The position numbers were made by a program, and so were the translations under genes. DNA of 64,000 nucleotides, from positions 310,001 through 374,000 of the forward strand of contig BRON01000017.1 of NCBI GenBank assembly GCA_024345305.1, written 5' to 3'. Under the pieces are notes generated by a model that ran no database searches, had not been told where the DNA came from, and was given only the letters and a program-made list of their open reading frames with translations. Positions within the stretch are counted from its first letter, which is position 1. The number at the start of each line of letters is the position of its first letter. Positions 10,127 to 20,932 of the stretch are shown in pieces. This DNA comes from Mrakia gelida (lineage: Eukaryota > Basidiomycota > Tremellomycetes > Cystofilobasidiales > Mrakiaceae).

Positions 10127-11576
10127 GTGTGCTTGGGAGGAGAAGAGAGGGAGGGAGGGGATGATATGCTCTTTGGGTTTCTTTTGATCTTTCTTCGGTG
10201 CGTTCGTTGAAAGAGACGCGGAGGAGGGGAGGAGGAGATGGTGAGTGACAGAGGCCAAGGGAGGGACGAGACGAGCGATGAGGTGAGGGACAGCGAACGA
10301 GGGACGGGACGACGTGGACGCTGCCTCGTTGGAGAGACGCGAGCGATCTCGACTGAAAGGTGACGAAAGAGCCTGCTGGCTACTCTCTGAGAATGGGCAA
10401 CTTCGTTGCCCGAGATGAAGGCGGAAGAGTGGCGAGGACGCGATCGAAGCGACGAGGCGAGATGATGAGAAGACGCGGATCGCTGTTTGATCGTCGGCCT
10501 CAAGGACGTAAGCTCTGTGAGGGCCTTCCTGACGGAAGAGACGTCAGATCTCAGTTGGGGAAAGGCAAGCCTGGTGTCGTCGGAAAGGGGAAGGATGCGG
10601 ATCCGAACTCGAACGCGTCCAGGTCGTCGTCGAGCGTCAAAGACGCGTCCCCTTTGCCTGCGTTTTCTTGCCACCTTCGGTGAAAGAGACGTCATCGAAG
10701 GACTCCGTCCACTTCTGGTACAACGTTGAAAGCGAGCAAAATCGCTGGCTGTTCTCAGCTACTTCGAGCTCTCCACTTCTTCTTTTCTCGTGCGACGCGT
10801 CGTTTTCCTCAAAGGAGACTCTTCTCCCTCTTTCTGGTTGTCTAAATAACGTCGAGTCGCTTCGTAAATGAGCGCTGTCACCGTTTTCCATATCTGCCTC
10901 TTCTCTCGGCGGAACAACAGCTCGAAGTCCTCGCTGACAAGGCGCGTCGACCTCGAGACCGAGTTGACCGTTTCGCGATGATTTGGTGCCTTAATGCGAG
11001 CCCCAGCGCTTGGCTAATCATCTTTCGAGCTCTTTCTCTCACTCTCGAGCTCCTGGGCTTGATCCCGAAGGACTGCACCCTTCCTTTCGACATCCTTTCC
11101 TTTGGAACGTCCGGTCCTGAACGCGTCCTTCGAGCGCCAGCCGTTGGTCTCAAGTCGCTCCTCTCTTGCGCTCGTCAGGCTAAACAGGCAGTTGTAGTCC
11201 TCTGAAATCTTCGGTGCGGGTCCCACCTTGTCAGCCCAAGCAGATCTCGCCTTGCTGACGCACAGCACCCGTCGCGTTCACAAACCTCGCGAGTTTCGGA
11301 CCTCCGTCCCCTGCTTCGTCTCTGAGGTCTCCCTTCTTCTACACAGCTTATGTACGAGTACTAACCTATTGGCCTGTGAGCTCTCCTGAGCCAGATCCCT
11401 GCAGTTTGAGAAGAAAACGACCGATCGCCGAAGCGATCAGCCACGACTCTTTCCCTTTCTGTCTCTTTTGACCGTCGTCCTCCCTTTTTGCTCTGTTCCC
11501 TGTAGCAGAGCTCAATCTACGAAGCCTCCCTCCTCTCCAAGCTCAATTGCAGCTTGCTCCCAAGCCCTGATCATCC
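10127..11576. other. Non-coding spacer between RPA32 and the right repeat arm
   Basis: About 1.45 kb. It should contain the RPA32 terminator. The part from about 11270 to 11576 is diverged inverted homology to 6727-7030. Several open frames occur on both strands, but none shows a domain, consistent introns or a match to the other side's frames. I cannot support a gene here. Confidence 0.55.
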
Positions 11577-13117
11577 TCAGCGACCTCCTCCCTCTCGCTC
11601 GCCCAGCTCGATCTCGCGTCGAGTCATTTTCTCTTTGTTCTCCCCGACCCACGCGAGGCGATGCTTTTCTCGCCCTCGCAGGAAAAGCGAGAAGGTTTTC
11701 TCATGATCCGGTGGAGACAGTATACATGCGAAGAGGGAAGGAAGACCCTCGGGCTTAGTACGCTCTTAGGGGACGACCAAAGGAGGAAGAAAAAAAGGAG
11801 GAAGAGGGAGGGAGCGGGAGGACCCCGCCCCTTTGTCCTCTCTCCCTCCTCAAACTCTCCTCGATCCCAGCCAGGTCCCCGCCGAGGGTCTCAGCTCTAA
11901 GGGAAGGGGTCCATGCTCTCCTCTTGCATCTGGCTCCTCCCGCATCTTGTCTCGCAAAACACCTCAAGAACAGCTGAAGAAGACCTAGCGACTTGCTTCG
12001 AATCGGTGTTCATCCAATCATTCAGTTGATTCGAATTTGCGAGCTGGAGCAATGGCTAGCTCATCGGGCTCATAACCCGAAGGTTGCCTGATCGAGACGG
12101 GCGCTCGCAACACTTTGTTTTTGCCATCCTTGAGACGTGTGGGAGGAGGCGAAAGAACGGGTCGAGGGGGTGAGGGACGAGGAGCGGGAGGGGGGGAGGG
12201 CCGTTTCGTCGCTTTCCGTGGGGAGGATTACATTTTTGTCACTCAGGCGGTTGGTCAGTAGGGGCCAGGGAGGAAGCACGCGATGTTTGGGGGCAAACGG
12301 GTAAGGATTGAGGGAGGAAGGTGGGTTGAAAGTTGGGTTTGGCGGACAACGCGAGGTTCGGAGGTGGAAACGAGGGGAGATTGGTCGCGATTCGAGCTGA
12401 AACACCCGAGGAGGGATGGAGGAGGTTTGGGCGAAGAGGTGCGAACGAAGTTTGGGTAAGGGAAGAAGGGCGGTTCGTGAGTGGCGAGGCAGAGATGAAC
12501 GAGAACGAAGACACGTCGGGAGATCCGAGCCTGTGCGAAGTCAGGAGCGTCGAGGGGGAGACGGGGAGGGGAGGGTCGCCGCTCTCAAGTGGGTCTCGAC
12601 CGTCAAGACTCGCCACCCGTCTTCTTCAGGAAACAAAGATTGAACTGAACTTGACGACGCGTCACTTTCTCTCCTGTTCAGAACAGCGAGGAGGCACGAG
12701 ACGCCATTGCAGACCGAATGCAAACGATTATGAGGGGTCAAGTGTTGTAAAGCTGAGAGCACATCACCTCGGCTAGTGGAGCGAAGAAGAAGGACAAGAG
12801 CTGCTCGCGTTGAAGTCACAAATCACAAGCAAAAGATCAACCCAATGACACTCAACTTTCCTCATCTCGCTCCAACGTTCCATCATCTCGAAGAGAGAGT
12901 AAACAATTATTTATATCCCCTCAACACACCAAATAAGTCGACCTCTAAGTAACGAGCACCGAACCGAGCAAACGACGCGTCGTTCAAAGTCCCCACTTCT
13001 TCAAATCGAACTCCTCCAGACTCGAGAGCACCTCCTTCGCCCCAAGAGTAGAATTAGGATGAAGAGCCTTCAGTTCGGGGTCTGGGACCCAGATGACTGC
13101 GATCGAGGCGAAGAGAA
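11577..13117 (-). repeat. Right arm of the 1.54-kb inverted repeat
   Basis: Reverse-complement copy of 5186-6726. It carries the tRNA-Met on the plus strand and, at its outer end, a base-identical copy of the HAD gene's last exon (12984-13096) with the same 3' flank. Beyond 13117 the homology to the HAD gene continues but is degenerate. Confidence 0.95.
12038..12110 (+). tRNA. tRNA-Met (anticodon CAT), right-arm copy
   Basis: Identical to the left-arm tRNA on the opposite strand, with the same complete cloverleaf. Its internal A box (TGGAGCAATGG) and B box (around GATCGAGAC) are intact. A Pol III terminator-like T run (12118-12122) follows the 3' end. Both copies look functional. Anticodon CAT with the GGG/CCC anticodon stem and A54 suggests an initiator, but the T1:A72 pair argues for caution. 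Confidence 0.92.
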
Positions 13118-13345
13118 GGGAGAAAGAAGGTGTTGTGATTAGCGTCGCGCGACTCGTCGAGTTCGCCTTTGTGCTCCTCCTCTCACTCTTCTCTCCCTCC
13201 AAGCCACTACCTACTCCAAATTCTCCGAAACAAGGGAAGAGAACGGATCACTCACCAAACACCCCAGCCCTCCCTCCTCTCCCAGCTTCGCATCCTCAAA
13301 CACCAACCCCCCCCTTCCGCTCTCCACCTCCCCGTCGTGCTCGTC
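12984..13345 (-). pseudogene. Decayed 3' fragment of the HAD phosphatase gene
   Basis: Reading on the minus strand, 13096-12984 is identical to exon 5 of the HAD gene. Upstream, 13097-13240 resembles its last intron and about 13240-13345 resembles the end of exon 4, including the motif IV region (TTGGTGTTTGAGGATGCG). The exon 4 part carries substitutions and indels, and exons 1-3 are absent, so no enzyme can be made. The sharp step from perfect identity to clear decay coincides with the end of the repeat arm. Confidence 0.8.
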
Positions 13346-13580
13346 CTTTCTGTCCCTCCTCGAGACCGTTTCCTTTGCGTCCATGTTCGTGTATCAATCG
13401 TAACTAACAAATCTACTATCCGAAACTGACCCTCCTCCCATCCCGTCCCATCAAACCTCCTCAAAACGCACCCCACCCTCCTCCATCGCTGCACGAACGA
13501 AAAACGAACAACGCGTCGAAGTCAGCTCGTCGTCTTCCCCTCGTCGTCGAAGCGGAGGGGGAAACAGAGGCTGTGAGTAC

Positions 13581-13826
13581 TCACAGCAGAGCCTCCATCT
13601 TCCTTGCCACGAAGCTCGGAACTCCATGAGTGAGCCAAGCCTTCCGGATGTCGTCGAGACGAGGTTGGTTGAGGTACTGGAAGAAGCCCCGTTTCATCGA
13701 TTGGTCGAGTTCCTGTTGGGCGAAGCGAAGCGAACGAGGAAGGGAGTCAGCGAGGGTGAAGGGAGCGAAACGGAAGAGGATGGATAGAAGACAAAGGAGG
13801 AGGAAGGGAAGGAGCGAGAAGCGGAG

Positions 13827-13860
<34 letters not shown>

Positions 13861-16800
13861 CTGAACGAACCCCGTGAATATCCAGATAAACGTTCGGTCC
13901 CCACGATCCACTCCCAGCCCACAGCCAGAGGATCTGCCACTTCCGAAGATCGAGGAAGATCCCGATGGGTGCGTTGCATCTGTGAAAGCACGAACGAAAA
14001 CGCGAAGGTCAGCGAAAGGAAAAAGAACTCGACGCGTCGAACGAAAGCGAAACGAAAGCACGCCGACTCACTTCCTCATGTGAAGATTACACTCTCCCAA
14101 CCCTTCGGCTCCACCCACCACATCCTCCCTACAGCAGCTCACACCAACGCACACTCCCTCTCCACAGAAGAAACAGACCGCCATCCCCTGAGGCACCGTC
14201 CCACAGTTGGCGCACACCCTCCTTCCGTACTTCTCGAACACCTCCTCCAAGCTGTTGGGCAACCTCGCGAGGGAGTAGATTGCCGGGTACTCGAGTCTCA
14301 CAAGCGAAGTTTGGGATCTCGGTCCGTAGAAGGCCGAGAATTGCTTGAGGTAGGAGGAGACGGTATCGGTGATCGATGCCGTCGTTGCTGGAACGACCGA
14401 GTTGGGAGGAGGAGAGAGGGTGGTGGAAGGGAGAGGGATGTTGATGAGGGTGAGGAGACGAAGGTATTCCGAGGCCGAGTCGGGGAGGGTATCCATGGGG
14501 GAGGAGTTGTAGGCGTTGGCGAGGTTGGAGGAAGAGGGTTGGTTGGATTTGACGACTCGATGAAGGATCGCCGCTCTTCGAACGAACGGAAGCGTGTACG
14601 CGTAGAGCAACCTCCCTAGGATCTCGTCGGGGAGACAGAGGAGGTACTCGGTCACCTCGAACTGGAGGATCCTCGAATGGGAGCACATCCCTCCGATGAG
14701 TTGACGAACGTCTCCGAAGATCTCCCTCGCGGCGGACGCGTCGACGGATCCGACTCGAAGCCAGGCCATGGGTCGACCAGGGAAGCTCCGGATGAGATGA
14801 AGCATTCCGATGACGGCGCGACAGAGCTCGGCGTAGTAGGTGAGGATGAGGATGGGTTGGAGGTACTCGAACGCGATGGCTGCTCCTTCGACGAGGATTC
14901 CGAGAGGGTCTCGAAGGAGGACGGGGGTGGAGATCTTGTTGTCCCTGTACCACTCGGGAAGGAGTCGAGCGAAGAGTCCGTAACGAGCACTGACGAGTCC
15001 CGACGATCCTCCTAAGCTCGAGAAGGCTGCGAGTCGAAGGGATCCGAGGAGGCACTTGATGAGTTGAGTGGTTGGGACGTTGAGGGAATCCGCGACGGTC
15101 GATCCCGCGACGACTTCCTGTCCTCGTTGAGTGATCTCGAGTCCTGCGATGGTCCATGCGACGAGCTCGTCCGGGAGGTACATCCCCTGGGTTGGTCGTT
15201 CCTGCATGAGAGACTCGGGAGGAGCTCGTCCTCGAAGGTGAGCCGACTGCTGGGAGATGGGACGAACGACGGCGTAGAGATCTCCGAGCATCTTCCTCGA
15301 CGGTTCGAAGAGAGCTGTCTTCTCCGACTCCGGGACCGAAACGACGGGGGACGCGTCTGCGAAGAGGGGAGGGAGCTCTCCGGTTTCCGTTCGGTGCTGG
15401 AACATCATCGCCGTATCGGGGACGTCTCGAAGAGCCTCGGTGTTGATGAAGCGAAGCCAGTCTCGAAGGGGGAGGTCGTCGTTCTTGATCGGCTTTCCTG
15501 GTCGATCGTAGGGGTTCTGCATCGGGAGGAGGACGTTTCCGAGACTCTTGCACAACGGGCAGTTGAACTCCCTTCGAGCGACGTTCTCCGGATGGTTCCT
15601 CGCCGCCTGAGCGTGATGTCGACTCTCCGTCGTCTTGGTGTAGCTCTCGAAGCAGTTGAGGTGCATGAGGTGACCGCAGGTGGAGGTGTAGAGACCAAAC
15701 TTGAAGTTATTGCGAGGGAAAGCGTCGGGGAGAGAGGAGGGAGGTGGTTGGTTGGAGGTGGGAGGAGCGGAAGAGGAGGAGGTGTCGAGTCGGTCGAGGG
15801 AGGTTGGGACTCGAATCGATTCCTCGAGCCAGGGAAGACTGTTCATAGGCGAGTATCGGATGAGCTTGGAGGGTTGGACGAGGGCCATCGATCCACAGGC
15901 GAGGTTCGACGTGCAGTCTTCCTGGCAGACCATGCAAGCTCCGTAGACGATCTCCTCGTCGTCGTGTTCGTCCTCCATCTCGTCGTCCTCGTCTCCGTGA
16001 GCGTCGAGGAAAGCCTGTTGATCCTTCGAGAACTTCTGCATGATCGCTTCTTGACGAGCCTTGGCCTTGAGTTTCCGAGGAGTGCTCGCCGCTGCTGTCG
16101 ACGACGGCTTGGGAGGAGGAGCTTCCTTCGTTCGATGCACTCCCGAGAAGTGAAAGACGATCGCGTCGAGACACCAAACGGCTCGTTGCTTGACGTTCTT
16201 GAAGAGTTCCTCCTCCTCGATCTGCTCGAGAAGTCCGACGAGGGTCGACTCGGTTCCGAAGGTGGTGTTGGAAGCCTCGTTGGCGAAGGCGAGAGGCTCC
16301 TGTTGAAGGCAGAGCATCGCGAGGTGAAGAGCGAGTTCGATGACCGATTCCTGTGACTCTCGAGCCTTTCCGACCTCGGACGGACCTTCCTTGTTGGCGA
16401 GACGATGGAGAGGGATGAGGTTGTGGAGGGTGAAGAAGACGATTTGGGCGAGGAGAGGGGATTGGAAGGCGAGAGGGAGGGATCGGTAGGGACCTGAGAG
16501 GATGTCGATGGCCGATGGGACGTGGATGTAGTCCTTCTTCCCTCCCGACTGCTTCTCGTACCTCTTCTCGAGGATCTCCTCGACCTCCTGCTTCTGGTTC
16601 CTCGAGTAGTGATGGAAGAGAGGGTCGATCTCGGCGAAGCACTCGTCCTTGAGCTCGTACGATCCAAAGTCCGTCGCCGTCTCGGGAGCCTTGTAGTTCG
16701 CGACCTCGTCGATGATGTTCCCAAGCTGAGGGCAGTCGTTCGCTCGTTCCGGTAGCTTCTTGGTGAGTTCCGAGTAGGTCGACGATCCGAGGACGAGAGC

Positions 16801-19800
16801 GTGGATGACCTCCCTTCGAACGAAGCGCTCGAGCGACCAAGCTGCGACGTTGCAAGGTTCGCTGAGGCAGACGATGAGGAGAAGGAGGAACTCCTCGACC
16901 ATTCCGGCTGCTGGATGAGCGTAGATGGCGTGTTCCATGACTCCGGAGAACCAGTCGACGAGGCGGAACCGATCGAGGAGGGTGACGAGGACGAGGTTGG
17001 GGTCGAGGATGCAGAACGCGACTTGAAGGAGGAAGATGTCGTTGTCCCAGGCGACCTCTCGAACTCCAAGAGCGGTGTGCTCTCGATAGTGATGGTGCTG
17101 CTGCCTCACGCTCTGACCGTTCCGAACCCAGAGACCGTTCCGAAGTTGGGCGACGTAGACGACGACTGGGGAAACGAGACGAGAAGTCAGCTCGATTCGA
17201 AAAGCCTCTTCCTCTCGAAAGCGAGACGAAGAAGATCGGAAACTCACCTCTCAACGGGTAGTCCATCAACAGCAAAATCCACTTCTCCTGCTCCGATCCA
17301 GGCACTCCTCCCGATCCAGGAGCCGACGTCCCCAACTGAGTGAGAACCTCCAACAACGCGTCCGAGTCGAACCCATCCGCGAGCGCGACCTGCTTGAGCA
17401 TCCCAGCGAGGAGCCAGTGAAGCGGGTTATGGAAGCTGACCTGCTGACTCGCGACGTCGAACTCGACCGTTCCGTACTCCTTCTCGGCGACTCCGAACTT
17501 GACCGAGTGGTACTCGTTCCTCCTGAACTTGGCGATGTCGAGTGTTTCGCTCTCGAACCTGAGGATCCTCCCTATCCTCATCGCCGTGGTCTCGATGGCT
17601 CCCACGAGAGCGTCCTCCTTCTCCTCCTCCTCCTCCAACGACGAAGACGAAGGGTCTCCTCGAGCGTACGACTCTCCCCACGCTCTGGCGACGCGTCCGA
17701 GTTCTCCTGAGACCTGGAAGGCCTTGATCCACGCTTCCGATTCGTACTCGACGTGACTGGAGGTGGCTCGAACGTTCGAGTTCATGCAGGTGAAGATGGA
17801 GAAGAGTTCGAGGAGGGGAGTGATCTGTTCTGGACGTTGAGCGATTTGGGATTGAACTCCTTCCGACGAGAGGAGGTCCTTGAGGTGCGAGAAGAGAGGA
17901 GCGGCCTTCTTCATCTTGAACGCTTCCGAGTCCGGGTCGACGCGAGGCACGAGGTTGGGAGGAGGGATGAGGATTCGTTTGTGAGGGAACTGGTTGGTGT
18001 AGAAGGAGTGAAGGACTTCGAGGTAGCGAGTGAGGAGATCTTGAGTTTCGACGATGTGGGACGCGACCGAGGGGATTCCGAAGAGTCTTGAGGCGAGGGT
18101 TGCCGTGCAGTGTTCGGATTCTCTGTCGACGAAGAGGAAGAGGTCGATGAGACGAGGGAAGACCTTGGCGAAGTGTTGAGCTGGTCGAGAAAAGAACGAG
18201 AAGAGGAAGAAGGAGAGTCAGCGACGAGTCGAGGACGAGAAGGGAAAGGAGCGAGTCAACTCACCCATCTCGAGCCTCGTTGCGTCCTCCACCATCAGCA
18301 ACCTCGTAAACAACTGCTGGAACTCCGCTCTCGGCCTCTTCCACAGCTTTGTATGATACACCAACAGCCAATCCAACCGACTCAACTCTCCACTCCCCGT
18401 ACTCATCGCGTCCGAGTAGTCCGCCATCTTGGCTCTCGGGTTCTGCTGAGTCGGGTAGGCGGTTCGAAGGACTCGATCGAGACCTGCCTTCTGTCTCCAG
18501 CGTTGACGATCGCTATCGGCGTTCCTTGGAGCGAAGAGCTGATCGGCGATGAACTTGCGGAGGAGGGTAGGGGAGGAGGCGACGGTGGAGGTGCAGAGGT
18601 CGAGGAGGAAGGAGATCATGACGGCCGAGACGGACTCCTTGAACGTGTCGTGGGAGGAGCGAAGGGTGACTCCAAGATCAATTTGAGCGAGGGTGTGGGC
18701 GATGTGGAGGAGGCGAGGGACGTTGTCGGAGATTTCAATGATGTCTCGACCCTGGAGGAACGAACGACGAACGAAGACTCGGTCAGCAGAGGCTCGAGAG
18801 ACGAAACTCGAAGAGGAACAGGATGCGACTCACGATGGTATGAAGCTTCTCAGCACAAGCCCAACCTGCAGGATCTCCCCAACCAGCCGCGTCTCCCAAC
18901 TGAACGACGACATCCTCCCTCGTGTGCTTCTCGTCGTTCCACAGCACCACCGCGTACGTCCTCCTCGCTCCCTCCCTCTTCTCCCATTCGGACAAGTTCG
19001 TCTCGGCCGTCGGCTGCATCTTCAACGCCTCCTCCGACTTTGGAAGAGCTGTCTCCTCCGGCGAGTAGTCCAGCGTGTCGAGAACGTAGTCGAGGACCGT
19101 CGCGACCGTTCTCTTAATCGCTTCTTGAAGATCGAAGGGAGGATTCGGGGAGGCTGGTGAGTTGGGATTGGAGGAGGAGGACCCAGAGGGACGTCGGGCT
19201 GAAGGGTTGGTGAGACTGAGGAGAGAGGGTTCGGGAGGGAAGAAGCGAGAGATTTGAGGAGGTGGGTCCGACGAGGTTCGATGAGGAGGTGGAGGATATG
19301 GAGTGATGGGTTCGTGGGAGGAGCAGACGAGAGGGATCTTGAAGACTTGAGAATCACCGCAAGAGCAGTACTCTCCTGGACCTGTAGCGACCTTGACGTT
19401 GACGGTGTGACCGACGTGGGAGGAGGAGTTGAAGCAGGTCGTGCAGAGGAGAGCGAAGTACTCCGAGACCGAGCAGTTCCTGCGACAAGGGGTCACGATC
19501 AGAGATGAGATATACGAAGGCTGATCAGACGTGAAAGGCACTCACTTGCAGCGATAGATGACCTCTCCCTTCTCGAATCCCTTCTCGCACTTGCCTCCGC
19601 GTCGACTCGAGCTCGCACTCGTCGGGGCAGCTGCTGACGAGGGAGCTGGTGGTGGTGGTGCTGGTTCGACTGGCTTCATGAGCCACTCCCTCTCCTTCCC
19701 CTTCCCCTTGATATCGACTGGTGCTGCTGAGGAGACGACTTGAGCCTGAGCCTGGGTGAGGTTGAACTTCTCCCATCCAGCGAAGGTCGAAGGGACGGGT

Positions 19801-20469
19801 CCGGGAAGGAAGAGGGAGGGTTGACCTCCCCAGAGCGAGGTGAAGAGGATCTTGAGCAGGTCGGCGTGAGCGGCGGCGGTGAACCGGTTGTGTCTGGAGG
19901 GAGTATAAAGCAAAGAAAGAAGGAGTCAGCAACGAGGTGAGTGGTGGCGAGGAAGAGGGAGGAAGGATGGGATCTTGTTTTGGTTGAGCTCGCACGATGA
20001 GCTCCCTTCCTCCTCCTTCCCTCCTTCCTTCGAGCTGAATGCAAAGAATTGAAACTTACCTTGAAGTAGCGAGACCAGCGAGAGCTGTCTTGAGTGCGTG
20101 AGTCTCTCCGAAGCTAGGCTCCCTCTGAGGGACTCGTCCAGCTGTAGGCGGAGCTGTTCCTCTCGTCCACCCTCCTCCTTCGCCTGCTCCTGCTGCTCCT
20201 GGTGGGATGGCTCCTCCGCTCTGCCTTCTCGTTATTGATTCGAGTACGTCTCTGCTGTAGAACTCTGATTCTCTATCCATTCCTATCCTCGGGAGAGTTC
20301 TGAACTCTGCGATGGGCGACGTTCGACGAGGTCCTCCCGGGAGAGAAGGTCCACCAGAGGAGGGAGGGATGAACGTCGAAGCCGCTCCTCGCTCGTCCGT
20401 TTGAGAAGCCCAGTAAGGAAGAGAACCTCGAGGTCGATCAGAATTCGGAGAGGGCGACCGAGGATCCAT
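13581..20469 (-). CDS. UBR1: E3 ubiquitin ligase of the N-recognin family (UBR1-like)
   Basis: RING-type E3 of the N-degron pathway. Exons on the minus strand are 20060-20469, 19546-19893, 18834-19479, 18265-18752, 17248-18181, 14072-17165, 13871-13979 and 13581-13713, giving 2053 residues, close to yeast Ubr1. In order: a disordered N-terminus; a UBR box (VIYRCKNC to VCSSHEP, across 19400-19590); a ClpS-like domain for type-2 N-degrons (TYAVVLWNDEKHTRED); a long helical middle; an acidic stretch; a RING-H2 domain (CMVCQEDC, CGHLMHLNC, CPLCKSLG); and the C-terminal cap domain (CANCGTVP, CFFCGEGVC, PIGIFLDLRKW). Unusually, the UBR box reads CSCGD where UBR1 and UBR2 have CDCGD, and the acidic/threonine residues before the LCxxC ligands are also changed. 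A plain N-recognin or a yeast Ubr2-like relative are both possible. It is divergently transcribed from the F-box gene. Confidence 0.93.
13833..13860. repeat. (AG)n microsatellite in the last UBR1 intron
   Basis: Uninterrupted AG dinucleotides over about 28 bp in the intron between the last two UBR1 exons (13714-13870); on the coding strand it is a CT tract. Confidence 0.9.
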
Positions 20470-20932
20470 ACACGAGAAGGGAGAGAAGGGGTGGAGGAGG
20501 GAAGAAAGAGGGGGAGGGAGGGGAAGGGAAGCGAGGAGATGGGAAGGAGATCCGCCTCTACGAGCGAGGAATTGGAGAGGGGGTTTCGAGGAAGTGGTGG
20601 AAGCGACGGAGGGGAGCCTATAGAAGACTTGGATGGGTTGAAGTTTTTGAAAAGAGTTGTAGCTCTCGTGGTGGGGTGAAGGAGAGAGGGGAGGGAGGAG
20701 CGCAAGGCCAGTGAATCACTCCGAGCTTTCGAGCTGACCTGATCCTCCTTCCTCCGACTTCGATACCGCTCCGCAACCGCTTCCTTTCTTCGAGGTTCCT
20801 CTGATCTCTCGACAAGCTCATACTGGTGAGCGTCTCGATGTGTATCTCATTTGTTAAAAACCCTGGCTGATCAAACCCTCGGTCGACCCGCTTCACCAGC
20901 TTCGCTCCCTCGCCTCCCTTCTCCACTTCGCC
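20470..20932. promoter_or_regulatory. Divergent promoter region, UBR1 and F-box gene
   Basis: 460 bp between two divergent starts. Both flanks are rich in CT on the coding strand of the neighbouring gene. No specific operator-like site stands out. Confidence 0.5.

Noticed and set aside
10081..10695. 204-codon minus-strand frame after RPA32
   Set aside because: It overlaps the RPA32 last exon and 3' flank, has no domain, and is Arg/Ser low complexity.
5186..13117. Centromere-like arrangement (inverted repeats with tRNA genes around a core, as in fission yeast)
   Set aside because: The core holds an ordinary expressed gene with many introns, the arms are short, and normal genes flank both sides. 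tRNA plus inverted repeat alone is not enough.
5186..13117. Terminal inverted repeats of a large DNA transposon
   Set aside because: The arms contain a host tRNA and a host gene exon, no transposase or target-site duplication is visible, and the spacer gene is RPA32.
15064..16356. 430-codon plus-strand frame opposite UBR1
   Set aside because: It is antisense to homology-supported UBR1 exon sequence, with Leu/Arg/Glu-rich composition typical of a reverse-frame shadow in GC-rich DNA.
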